DNA of 64,000 bases from positions 36,994,770 through 37,058,769 of the forward strand of contig CM067568.1 in NCBI GenBank assembly GCA_034336665.1, read 5' to 3'. A program made the position numbers and the translations under genes. The stretch is from Luscinia megarhynchos. Lineage: Eukaryota; Chordata; Aves; Passeriformes; Turdidae. Shown here piece by piece: positions 25,001-37,400 of the stretch; position 1 is the stretch's first letter, and the number at the start of each line of letters is the position of its first letter. The notes under the pieces were generated by a model that saw only the letters and a program-made list of their open reading frames with translations, searched no databases and was not told the DNA's origin.

Positions 25001-25999
25001 CCCAAGAGAGAAAATTAATAAGAGGCGACTAATAAGAACATGTAAGATAGTAAGAGGCAGTGAAGATTGAGGAAAAACTTCTGTTCTCTGAGGCCATGTT
25101 TTAACTGAAAGATCTGGGGATATTTCTCTGTCTTCTGATCTAGGTATGAGATGTCCCTGAGGTGGAGACATGCCATCTTTGTCTATCCTCTTCTTTATGT
25201 CGATCTCCATGAAAAATGAAGTTTTATGTAAAAACTGACAGTCATGTTCCTATATGCTGATCACAAAGGTGAAGGAATCTGATGCTTTTTATTTTTTTAT
25301 ACTTTTAAGTGTATAGGAAGAGAGAAACCACCAGCACCAGCTTATCTATTCACATTTTTTCTCTTGCACCAGATTTTGTCTCAAAAACAAGTGCGATGGC
25401 ATGGAATAATTTTATTTTAAAACAAGGGTCATCTGTTTCTCACCATCTGCTGATGAGGACAGAAGATGCAGTAGCTATTGCATTATCTAATACTTATCTG
25501 AGCATACATGGTGTTTTTCTTGCACTTCTATATAATGCCTAAGCTTTAATAGGAGAGTTGGAAAGCCTCTCTGTCCAAATGAACTTGTATAGGCAAAGAC
25601 ACCTTTCCAGAACCTCAGAAGTCAACTGTCAACTTGCATCTGTCAACTTGCTGACACTGGTAGCCCACATGGCCAAGTGAGCACCCTCACTTCTAGACGG
25701 GTTGGTTTTATGAAATAGCAATTAAGTGCCTAATTCTCTGTAAGGGTTTTAAAATGAAGCAGTTTCCTTCTCATCTGACAGATCAGAAATCGGTGGCTAA
25801 ACAGTGAAGAACATGGTCATTCTGTACTGGCTACTTAGGGCATTTCTCTCTTACCACCTGTTATGAAGCCCATTTTGAGATTAGTTTAGTCCAAAAGGTG
25901 CTTTAAAGCTTGGCATCACAATAGCCACATATTTTATGGCTTTAGCTTCTAAGCCAAAATCTTCCTTTTTCATTGCCTAAATATGTTTAGTGCGTCTAA
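22046..25999. other. Non-coding stretch, no gene recognised
   Basis: Mixed-composition unique-looking sequence. Overlapping open frames of 60-81 codons on both strands at 22356-22850 have no motif, and the translations look random. I find no repeat family with confidence here. Confidence 0.45.
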
Positions 26000-26500
26000 A
26001 AATCAGGTCACGTACTAACTTCTTATGTATGAATATGGCATCTGCAGCCTTTACCAACAACAAGTTTCTATTTTCTTCCATCTCATTGATAAAGATATTG
26101 AATAGCACTGAACTAAGAATAGATCTATGTGGAACCCCGTTATATAATGATGCCCTCTGTGCAATTACTTTTTGGCTGCATCAGCCTTTTCACGCCAGTT
26201 AAAATTTGCTACACAGATTTTATGTAGTGTCACATTTAACCAGAAGGTCAGAGTACAAGGTAAAATAGCTCAGTTATACTGACTTCCTTTAGCAACAGAA
26301 CTTTTAATTTCATCTAAGGATGTCATCAGTTCTATCACTGATTTTCCATGAAAACTCATTCACTGAAATGGATTATGTTACTGTTTTTGTAACCTTACTA
26401 TTTAGATCCCATTCTGTTCCATATTCCAGTATTTTATCTGGAACAAATACAAGGGCCCTAGATTTTTACTTACTTTGATAATATGTAGACATTTTTGAAA
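26000..26500 (-). mobile_element. Decayed CR1/L3-type LINE fragment
   Basis: On the plus strand, 'tctcattgataaagatattg', 'aatagcactgaactaagaat', 'agatctatgtggaacccc' (26080-26139) match the complement of the CR1 stretch 'catt(g/a)at(a/g)aa(g/t)atgttgaa(c/t)a(g/a)cactgg..cc..gac..tg(t/g)gg(a/g)accc'. Just before, 'gaatatggcatctgcagcct' fits the expected upstream piece. The region to about 26500 has weaker similarity ('ctgaaatggattatgttactg' recalls 'tatatccactgc..'). Frame destroyed. Right edge uncertain. Confidence 0.65.
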
Positions 26501-28234
26501 AATGATAATGTGTTAGATGTTTTCCAGATCACTGAAACTTTGAGGGCATTACAGTATTTTTAAAAGATTGTTCCATGAAGAGTAGAACTAAATAAACATT
26601 GTTTTCTTTGGTTATACCTTCTACCCACTCGCTGCTGTCATCCCAACTCTCTCCATATCCTCTGAGTCTTTCCCAACACAATTCTGCCATGTCATTCCCT
26701 CTATGTTTCTAGCTCTCCTCCATCACATCACCTAGCTCACTGCATCACTGCTGCGTACCCCTTCCACTGTCTTTGAGTTCTGATATAGTCATCCTTCTCC
26801 CCAGCTCCCTTCCATCTCCAGACCAACATGTCCAGTTCAACAAAAGCTCCATGCTCTCTGTATTCTTCTTTCCATGTTCTCTACCTCTGCATTTTATCCT
26901 GCCAACTGGGGAAAAGCCAGCACATCTGACACAGACATGCTGGCTGGCTGGCTAGTACATGTGTGATCACTGAATAAGCTGGCTGCTCCTAAGTGTAAGG
27001 CACAATGAATTCTCCTCTGTGCCATGAATAGGCTTTCTGTTCTACCCAGACAGTATTTTATTTTAATTAAATGTGGAGGAAATTAATTCTCTTTGCCACT
27101 TCTGTGCCTCTGCTGAATGTTACAGCAACTAACCCAAAAGATGAAAATTATTTGGGCGTAGGGGATGGAAAGGAGAACTAGTGGCCAGATGAAGGGTCAG
27201 CCACACAAACAGCATTATTCCTTAAGCCACACACATAAATCAACTTTAGAATGCCTATTTGAGCAATTGCTTTAAAACTCTGGGGTTAATATTATGCCAT
27301 TCTTCCAATTCAAACATTATTTAATGTCTGTTTGCTGTAAACATTCCGTATCACTGGCTAAATAGGAGGTGCTTTTTTAGCACTGATATATCACTCAGTT
27401 TCTTTCCAGTTGCCAAACAGAAGAATTGATAGAATGCATTTATATCAAGTAATAATATATTTTTACAGTAATGGGTCTAACATCGATTTCAAACACAAAA
27501 GAGAAAAACCATACCACTTCTACTTCATAACACAGCCCTGGGATTAAGAGGTTTGGTGTTAGTTCAGAGGCTTTTGCTGGAGACCTGTAAAAACCACAAG
27601 CTGTAACTTGTGCTGCAGAAGAACGCTCTTATTAACTAGGCTCATGTGAAACCCCTTCAGTTTGCCAGTATTGTGCCCTGAACTGCCCCAGACTAGGAAA
27701 GTGCACTTCACTTAATATACATATAAAAATACTAAACAACATAAATTCTTCAGCAAGAGCTTGAAGCAGTATCTGTGCTACAATCGTATATCACATTAAC
27801 ATTTGATGTTATTACTGCTTCACAGGTGCAACAATCCTTGGTCCTTGCCCCTGTGGGAGAGCAGTGGTTGACTTCTATTTCTTTTTTTAACTGTTTACAT
27901 TTTTACTTCAATCATAGTTTGTCTTATCTCTCCCTCTGCAGGAGGGCAATCATCAGTGAGATTTGCAGCGAATACATTGTGGCTGATGTATCTAATGGAA
28001 CCTGCACTTATAGCCAGACCTGTCAATAACCCTAGCACCATTACAGTAGATAGCTTTTCACAAGATTGGCTTCTTCTTGCAAAGATTATTCAGTATCATA
28101 TGCGCAAACAACAGCAGCCATTATTGCCCTTTATTTCCCACCTCTCCTTTTCTTAGACTAGCACATCTCTTTATTATTATTTGACAGCAATGAAGAATAG
28201 CCCAATCTTTGCCATCATTTGGTAACAACAATTC
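26501..28234. other. Non-coding stretch, no gene recognised
   Basis: Contains a pyrimidine-rich segment (about 26610-26900) and otherwise AT-rich sequence. At 27956 a pyrimidine tract ends in CTGCAG and is followed in frame by 28-29 codons to a stop; this could be a terminal exon but has no partner, so it is not called. A GGCT-type short tandem (ctggctggctggcta) lies at 26939-26953. Confidence 0.4.
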
Positions 28235-28450
28235 TTAGCACTTTTCATGTTCAAAGGGCTTTGCCGTCATTATCTAATTAATCTTCACAACAGCTCTATG
28301 AGACTGGTAAGAAAGGTTTAGCCTCATTTTATAGATGGGTAGCAGAAGCTGTGAGTTTAGCCGCTTGATTTTCAAAGGTTCTGTGCATTCTTGGCTCCCA
28401 TTGAAGTTAATGAGAGTGCAGAGGGAGCAACATCTCTGGAAATAAAGGAG
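28235..28450 (-). mobile_element. MIR/CORE-SINE-like element with palindromic tail
   Basis: Plus-strand order: 'aaagggctttgccgtcatta', 'atcttcacaacagctctatg', 'cctcattttatagatggg' (28240-28340), then 'ttgattttcaaaggttctgtg' and 'ggctcccattgaagttaatg' (28368-28415), then 'acatctctggaaat'. The first half is the complement of a MIR-like SINE ('catttaatcctcacaacaaccctatgag..cattttacagatg'). The second half is the very old 'gattttcagaggtgctgagcac..ctcccattgaagtcaatggg' dispersed sequence, whose closing arm ('acctctgaaaatc') is partly preserved. This is the best preserved of the SINE-like copies in the window. Confidence 0.6.
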
Positions 28451-29451
28451 CTCGTGCAAGCTTGCAGAGGAGGTTAATATCAGAGTGCAGTGGGCATTCC
28501 TTGATCCCAGACCTGTGCCCAGGCGGCTGGGCCAGGCCTCCCTCAAATCTGGGTTGTCACTGGCAATCTGGCCATTAGACTTTGACTGTTCAAAGCAAGC
28601 TTTGCATTTAGATGCTTCAGTGTCACAGGGGAATATTTCAGAAATTCTGCACTTTAAGTTTCACCCCTGGGGCATTTTATCTGTCCTCATTCTAAAAAAA
28701 AAAATACCTTTAATCTGTTAAAGATGCCACTCTGCAATGCAAGCACAAGGTTTCACATACATTGATTCACTTGTAGTTTTATGACTACATTTTACAGAAA
28801 TTGCACTTATTTTGAAATACTCCCTGAGCACTAAGGAACATAGGCAGAATGCATTCCCTAATGCTTCCCTAATTCATGGAGGTGGCTGTTTTACCAGTCA
28901 CTGTCAGATCATTAATCAGCAGAGTTGTAAAGCTTGTAGATATTCTGCAAAAGTGCTTAATAAAAATCATTTAATTCTAAATTACAAGAGTGCACTTAAC
29001 CCTAAAGATATTAAAACTGATTGTTTGACGCACTGCACTGAGTGGTAGAAATTTAAAAATAAAAGCTTTCCTTACTTGCATCAAAGTGAATAAATCATCT
29101 AGGCTTCATGTCCTAGTGTCATGATACTATGCTGTAATAAAATAATCCATTTTAGAGCTTTAAGCTGTAAATATAAAGTACTTCAACCTGACTGATGACA
29201 ACAGGAGAAACTGGGTTTTGAAGAAAAGAGCAAGCTTTATGGCTGGCTTTCCTGTTACAGGGTTCTTGAAGGCCATCTGTGATGGATTTATAAATCTATC
29301 CTATAGTCTGGCTGGTGGTACCATAGTGAAGTGCTGTAGTGGCTGTTAGATACTTCTGGTAATTAATTATAGAGCATCTACATCTCCCCATTGTAAAATA
29401 CACCATAAACCATTTATATTCACTCCTATATGCATGGATCTGTCCCAGCAG

Positions 29452-29463
29452 ACACACACACAC
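29452..29463. repeat. (AC)6 microsatellite with CpG-containing decay
   Basis: Six perfect AC units followed by an interrupted, related stretch (to about 29492) containing several CG dinucleotides, unusual in this CpG-poor region. Probably a decaying AC/CACG repeat. Confidence 0.8.
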
Positions 29464-31460
29464 GCTTGCACACTCGTGCACCACTCGCGCACACAGCCCC
29501 CTTCCCTCCACTGAGGCAGTCAGCAAAGTTCAGATTTTGGGTGAGCAGAGATGTTGGCATTTATTTACATTCATATGAAAAGTAGTAACTAAGCATATTT
29601 AGGTCAGATGTCAAATTTTTTCAATTGAAATTATTTTGCAGTTTGGTGGTTGTCAAACGTAGGCTTTCTGTAAAACATTAGTAGCAGTGATTCTTTTGAA
29701 GAGATTGAAAGCTTAATCTTTTCTTTGGGCAGTTAGTAAAAAATTATTTTTACCCAAACTTAACCAGTGTTAGTCTTCTATTGTCAGACAATAGAGGAAA
29801 TAAAGGTGATAGATGTGTCTGGATTTTGATAAAATGCAAAAACTTACAAAAATGTATTAAATTTTAGATCAACAAAAGCCTTTCAAGTTCCATCACTTTT
29901 TCTATTGCAAAAAAATCATCTTCCTTCACTATCTATTGTGAAAATAACCATCCCAGAAATATTTTAAAATATTCTTCTCCTAGCCCTTAATATATATTGT
30001 CTATCTTCCTGAACCAGTGGCAGGGCTTGGCTAAGATTAGTGCTGGGCAACAGGACTCACCTGGGTGTCAGACTCTATCACAGTTATGTATTTCTCTCAC
30101 TGCTGATCTTGTTTTCATTCAGCCTTTGTCATTTCCTGCTTTATAGCCAGATTTGCATTTTTGACAACCTTAATAAGGCTTTCATGGATTATAGAGTGTT
30201 TTATTTACCTAATTTGGAGGAGATGGGAATGTGCAGGTTTTATTTTCACTGAAGTCCTCCAGAATTATGATATGAAATCTACCAGTTCACAGTACTGAGA
30301 ATTGCTTATATTGCTTATAATTGTTAAGAGAGATTTAATTCCATTTTATGATGTTAAAACTCTCCTGTAATTATAAAATTATTTGCCTAAAAACTTTTAT
30401 GTGTTCTGGTTGTTTGGGTTTTCCTTATTCCAAAATAGAACTTAAAATCTTTGGAACAATGTCAAGGAATCATATGCCTTTTATTTTTTTTTTCTTGTAA
30501 TCTTTTCTGATTAATTTGTACAGTATGTTTGATTGCTTAATTGTTTAATTTTTCCTTCCATAAACAAGATTAATTGCAATTCACTAGCCTGAATAAATAT
30601 ATACCCATTATAGTAAATAAGCAAGTACTGACATTCTACTTCTGAGCTGTAATGGAAACTTAAGACAGATAGAAATGGATGCACTGCAGTCCTCTAACTG
30701 TGCCTGACATCTCATTACACACTATCAGAATAAAAATGGAAGATTTTGAAAATGTTATTGCATAGATTTACACTCAGGTTAGGTAAGAAGGGAAGGAAGG
30801 GAGGCACTGTTTTTGAGGCCTGCATCTCCTCTCCCATCATACCTGGTTCTGCTGGGATAACTTCCTCTTTCTTGCAGGTTTGAAAAAGAGTAATAGGATC
30901 TCACCACCCTTTAAAGCAAGAAGAATTCCTAATACATTTAAAGGTCATTCAGCTTCAAAGAAGCCACAGTCAGGGTTCAGGAAAGTGCCTGGCTTTGTGG
31001 ATTTTCCATCATACACTTAAAGCCTCATTCTCATCACATGGTAGTTATACTTCACGTAACAGGTTTGACTAAGTCCACATAGTGCACACTTAAAAGATAA
31101 TGGCTTACATATTATGCATCAAGAGGGATGATGCAAGAAAAAATTACTAAAACCACCATTGGTAAGTCTAATGAAAATTGCCATGCAATTATCTAATTTT
31201 AGAAACGTTTGTTTGTTTTAGTTAACTTGTTTAAAATATTTCCATGCCCCTGACTCCCAAGCAACAGATTGGATTAGTTAAGCAAACTTTCCACAGAACT
31301 GGTTGATTCGAAACCAATTTTTTTTACCCATTCCATACAAATTTAAATATAAACTTAACTTTTCCTATCTAGGATAAATATTGTGAGCACAAAATACAGT
31401 AAGATTTTTTTTTAAATGGTATTTGAAACATTTTAACCAAATTCAACTGTTCTGACTGCT

Positions 31461-31492
31461 CCTTTTTTTTTCTTTCCTTTTTTTTTTTTTTT
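31461..31492. repeat. Polypyrimidine tract (T-rich)
   Basis: Thirty-two bases of T with only a few C, including an uninterrupted T run at 31478-31492. Similar but shorter T runs lie at 39533-39546 and 48520-48534. None has the neighbouring sequence expected of a clear retroposed gene copy. Confidence 0.8.
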
Positions 31493-34400
31493 GGCAAAAC
31501 CCCAGGTACAGTGTGTGTAGTCAGAGTACATAACAGTTGTTATGTGCAGGGTGCTCAGCTAGCTTAAGATAGTGTCACAAATACAAGCACCCATATATTG
31601 ATAATATTAAGAGATTAATATTTATGCATTTTCTTGATGGGAAAACTGTAGTAAATTAGTTAAATATATGTGTTGGTAGTTTTGAGAATTGTTGTTAACT
31701 TAAAAAGAGCAATCTCATTTTTCTGCATCTTGCATAATTTCCCACGGTATTCAAAGAATATGCCATGGTCACCTTCTAATAATTTTGGAAAAAAAAATGC
31801 ATAAAACATACATGACTCTATAAAGGACAAAACATCAGCAGGAAATGTTTATTTCCCTTTTTTGTATTACTAAATACTTTAGTGTTTAAATTACTGGAAA
31901 AGTAAAAAATCTAAAATTCATTGTAATTGCCATGGGGTTTTTTTGTTGTTTAGTTTCTTGCATTTATAAAATTAATTTCGCTGCAGCTTATTATTGGCTT
32001 CTCTATTTGCTTCCTGGATTTAAAAAAATGCATTTGCTATACTATTTCTACTGCTTATTTTGTTTGGAAGAAATTTACCATTACAAAATTGCAGGTTTGG
32101 ATTATGTTTTGAAATTTAGCCCAGAGATATAAATTTTTTTAATTGAATCAATTTTTTAAATTGAAAATGGCATTTATCCATGTCCTTTTTGCACCAATAC
32201 ATATATCCTTGATAATCAACATGAATTTTATATGACACTAATTGCACAGTACAGAAACTTATCTCTGTCTGCCTAGATAATTTCTTACTACTTGCATTAC
32301 AGAGAAAAGAAAATGTTCAGAGAAGCCTAGTGGCAGATTTTCAGCTCATGCAAATAATATTAAAATCACTGATCCAGAATAGTTATTGTTTCAATGGCAT
32401 GAGAAATAATATATTGAGTTTTCATTTCCAGGAGTTTTTCTTTATTCAGCTCTGATAGGTGTATAATACTAAACTCTTGAATAATTCCTTTTTAAATTAA
32501 ACTGTAGATTCATATCTTACCAGATTTATGAGTCATTTATATTCCACTAAGCCACACTACCCAAATGGTTGTGTATACAATTTTGATGAGCTGGTAGTTT
32601 AAGTACAGAGATAATACAGAGAGCTTTTTCTGAAGTGGGTATGGGGATATTAGTATAGTTGGTGTTTAAATATGTTATCAATATGAAATAGAAAAGCTGG
32701 AAGAAAATCAGTCTGCCATGAGCAATCATAAGAAGTTTTAGTCTAAAGTTTTTCAGAATGATGTTGATGATATGATAAATCCAAAAGCATGGTGATACTA
32801 AAATTACCATGAAATACATATTAAGCACTGTATGTGTGTAGGTAATGTATTGGAGTTCACTGAAAACTGAAAATGGGTTGTGGTGGCAGAACTACCTCCA
32901 AATTATGTAAAAATAGAAAATTGAGTTTCTCAAGAAATTCACTATTTATGGCAGTTTTCTGGAAAGCCACTAGGTGGAAGTTATTTTCCTACTGACCAAC
33001 TTTATTCCTTTCACAGTGGTCATTGTTTCCTAATATGAACTGTAAAGAAGTAATTTTCCTTCAGTATTATCCTTGCTAGAGTTTCAAGCAAACAGCACAG
33101 AACCTTGTCACTTACAAAGGTCCTGGAATATAAAGCCAGAACCTTCTTGACTGGGACAAGCACGAGGCAGGGACTATTCTACTAATATTAGTGAAAACAA
33201 ATGGCTAAAATTTTGCCAAAGTAGAAATTATTAAGCCAAATGCAAGTGAGAAATTTGGCTGTCAAACCAATCATAAATGGAAAAAGAAATTAGAACATGC
33301 AGAAATAAATCTGAGCAGAAATTTAAAAAAAGAGTCTGGTTAAAAGTGCAGAAGTAAAAAGCTCTTCCATCAAAAATGCTCCCAGCATTTTGGGATCACT
33401 ATTTTTGCTTTATAAAACTAAACTCATAACACGGGCTTTAGAATAAATTATTCTGAGTTTGACTTTCCGGTCTTTTCAGAACTTGTCAGTACAAAACCCG
33501 AATAGCAGTGAAATTTGCATTTTCTGCATTTGCAGATAAGTTGAAAGGATCATGACTGTTACTGAAAGGATTTACTGAACCTCTTCTAAGAAACAAAAAC
33601 TTCCTCACCATGCAGAAGATGAAGACTGGTCTTTGCCCTGACGTTGCCCTTGATTTGTTTGGTTGCCCTAGTAATCCTAATTTCACTAGTCATGAAGAAT
33701 TGTTATTTGGTGCTGTGCCAAGGGGGATATGAATGGCAGGCCATGCTCACAATCTCATTGCAGCTATTGCTTTCTTTTTCTGCTGTAGCCTTTACTGAAA
33801 GGGTGGGATGCACATCACCAGTAACTGACATGACTTGTGTTTCATGTCAAAAGGAAAATTTAAGTAACACTGGAGGATTTTTGTCAGGGGGGGATGGGAT
33901 GAGGAGTAAAGAGCACCAGAGCAGAGCATATCACTCACTTTATCTGGTCTCCAAAAGAAAAGAAAAACTGACTGTGGAGCATGCAAGTATAGAAATGGAA
34001 GTTAGGAACAGGATAGCGTAGGTACAATGCACACTGCTGGGAATACCATATGCATATAGTATGAATATATAGTTCCAATAGGCTACCTGAGATATCTGAA
34101 AAACATCACTTTTCATTGAAAACTTTTGTTGTTTTTGCAGTTGTAATTTGTTTTGTGGAAAGTTTTTTTGTTTTATTTTTAATAATTGAATAAGCTCACA
34201 GCAAAGAATTAATTACCCGGATCTCTTAGCAGTCAAGAAAAAAACAACTTTGACCTTTTAGCACATTTATTCATAAGAAAAAGAAGCAACATAAATATGT
34301 TGCTTTATGTAATACTAGACTTTTGACACAAAATTCAGAAAACTGTTAAAACTTAATAATAAAAATATATATACCTAAAGTAAATTCTTATGACCTTATA

Positions 34401-37400
34401 ATGACTTTTAGTGGGATGAAAAATAAAAGTGCAGCAAATAACTCTAACGTTTGCTACCATTTGCTTATATAAGGATTTGTCCTGTATGAAGCAACTTGCT
34501 AAAAACATTCATAACAGGAATGTATCTAGATCACAGATGTAAGATAATTGTAAGATGTAGTTGTAAAAGTTATGGAAATGGGTCTGAAATCCTTTCATGA
34601 ATGCCAGCAGTTGTTAAACATGTGGTAATAACCAATATTAATATAATTCCTTGTCTTCTACTGCTTCAATGAGCAAAAGAGAGAAGAATATATTGAAAAA
34701 ACCAGGATGGGGACAAGTAGTTGAGAAAGTGATTTTTGAAGGATTTTTCCTTCCTACCTGAACCTCTTCTCTCCAAATAGATTCTTCCATGAGTCATTTG
34801 GAATAAGAAAAGAAACTGATATGAGGAGACAAAAGTCAGAGACAAGCTAAATGGATACTCACCCTGGACTACAATCACTCCTCAAGAAAAGCCAGTTAAT
34901 GATACTTGAGACAATGGCCTGATCTCCTGCTCTTCCATAGCCACACTGAAAAGCTCCAACTGGAGCCATTCCATGCAGCCTGGTTTCTGCCTCAGCCTTT
35001 CATCCTGTGTGGGGATGAAGTCTGTGGGCCTCACCATGGCAGATTATGTTGTGACATGTGTACATGGAAATTAAATAATTCAGAATATGAAGCTGAAGGC
35101 ATTTCAGGCAATTAAATTTGTTGAGATTTTTTAAATTTTATATATTCATTTAGCAATTTTGACAAAATGTGTCAGTTTTCCATACTCTTTGCTGGAAAAG
35201 GGATCCTTCTGCAGTATCTCTAACCAACAAAATGGGAATTGCCTGGATCGGGCCTCAGGACTTCTGTACCCTCTGCCTCATAGTGAAATTGCTCTGTGAC
35301 TTTTGGAGCCTTTATAAGCTGTACTGACCTAGATGTTCTCTGCAGTAAACCTGGGACAGAGCTGGTGGAGTCTAGGGGTATGTGTGTTGCAATGGTTGGC
35401 ACTTTAGCTGAGGGCAGGAAACCCCAGGACTTTCAGAGTGTTGTAGAGCAGGTATGATGTAGTAACATAATAAATAATGTATAAAGTCGGATGAGTAAAG
35501 GGAGAGGAACTGGAGGACCAGTTAGGAAAGAAGTTAAGACCAGGACAGAAACTGGAGATGGGAGGAGGGTGTTATGGTGTTCGGTCAAAATGATGCCATG
35601 AAGGCAGCAAAAGAGGAAGGGACATGAGAAAGAAGCTGTCTGCATGAGATGGGATCCTGGGGCACCAGGACTTCTATATTTTGATCAGCTGCAAAAGGTT
35701 CTGTGTCCTTAAATATTTCAGTCCAACTGAAGAACCTACTCCTTGTGGGGTCACGCAATGACACACAATGAAAAGTTTGTTTCTCCAAATTCTAAGATTT
35801 TATAATTCAGGAAAGTATAAAAACCCCAAAGTTTAAAGAAATGCACATAGAAAGAGTTGTATAAAGGTCATATATTCCAATGCTCAAACTAAGGATTACC
35901 AGAACTAAGACTGCCTTTATTATTAAAAGTACAGTAATACACTGTTTAATTCCATGATTTCGTAAGCTTTTCCAGCATGAAAAACCTAATCATAATTCAC
36001 TGTACATAGGGACTACTCTGAGGATGAATGCATTTTATATGTTTCAGGATATTGCCCCCTCAGTAACCCTATCTCATTCATTGCTGAAGCCTGAGGAAGC
36101 ATGCTGTTGATGAGAAAGCAAATTGTAGAAAGGAACTCAGAGCACTGATGACTAAGGCAATGAAATGCTGTCCTAATTAATTCCTTCTTTATCCCAAATT
36201 CTTCCATGGAGTTCCTGTGTGATGCTGAGAAGTCACAAGCAACCATTTTCATAAAAGGACACTATTTTTATTTTGTCACTTTTTCAAATATCATGTTTGT
36301 GCTTCACTGTTGCACGAAGCTCTGACCTCTGCATCTCAGAACTCTTGGAAATCCTACTGTGAAGGTGAAGTGCCTTGAGAAGTTAACGTACAACAAAATT
36401 AGGTCCTTGGTCCTTCAAACTAGACACACATACTTAACTTGTCATTGTCAATTTGGGCTTTAATGGCAGTGCTTTTATACTGGAGAACTCTTTGCAGAAG
36501 GGCATTAGGTAGGGGCATGCATAAATCCTTTTTCCCTAACCTGGTTTCATTCAAAATAAACCCTTAAATCTGGTGCAAAAACTTCAGTAAGCAGAGTGTT
36601 TGCCACATTCCCTTTCCTGGGCAACCAGGCTGTACATATGGGATACACTTTCCCTGTCTTGTGCTGGCCCATCTGGAATGCAGGAAGGATAATATCACTC
36701 ACCAGAGAAGGAGCAGCACAGGTCTGAGTGTTTAAGAAAAACTCAAAAGTAGGTCTAAAAGGGACTTAAATCATATGCTTCTTGTGCTATCACACAAAGA
36801 CCTCTGAACTGAATTTGCCTCCTTTAATTTCTGTAACTACAGCGTTAATTCACAAGTTTTGGCTTCCCTGCACCACTGTGTTGCACTCACACAACCAGGC
36901 TACTTTCAAGTTTGAGCTTCTGACTCTCTAGAGCTGTTCTGCACTGTGTGGTTATACCACTTCAGGCCAATATTGTCTATCTTAGGCTTCGTTATATTGA
37001 AATCCACTCCAAGATAAAACATGGAATGGAATAAAACAGGAAATGTCAAGAACCCCATTCTACCCAAAGCCGATTGGAGATGTCTACAAAAATGCAGTAT
37101 GGGGCACCATTTTCTTTCCATTTTCAGCAGGAAAATGATGAGATGCTGCCCCCTTTCTTACAATAGGCAGCTACTGGGGTTATGCTCCTTCAGTAATGAA
37201 ACCCAGGGTGAATACAGTTGGAATCCCTACAGGATGTTTTATAGAAGATGTCAGGATTTCAAACATTTACTTATGTCTTGATATATATATTCTACATATG
37301 GTTGGGACTGTCTCTATAACATACACAGAAGTTGTTTTGTATTAAAATGAGGTACCAGGAATTAAAATCCTCATTCTAGTTTGGTGCTTCAGCATTAATC

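Noticed and set aside
33644..34021. 125-codon plus-strand frame
   Set aside because: Opens with TTG, shows a hydrophobic start but no recognisable domain, and has no splice context. Length is within chance for a 64-kb window.
36405..36520. Possible further copy of the palindromic ancient repeat
   Set aside because: Only a 'cacacatacttaactt' piece fits; the second arm is not visible, so it is not listed as a repeat.
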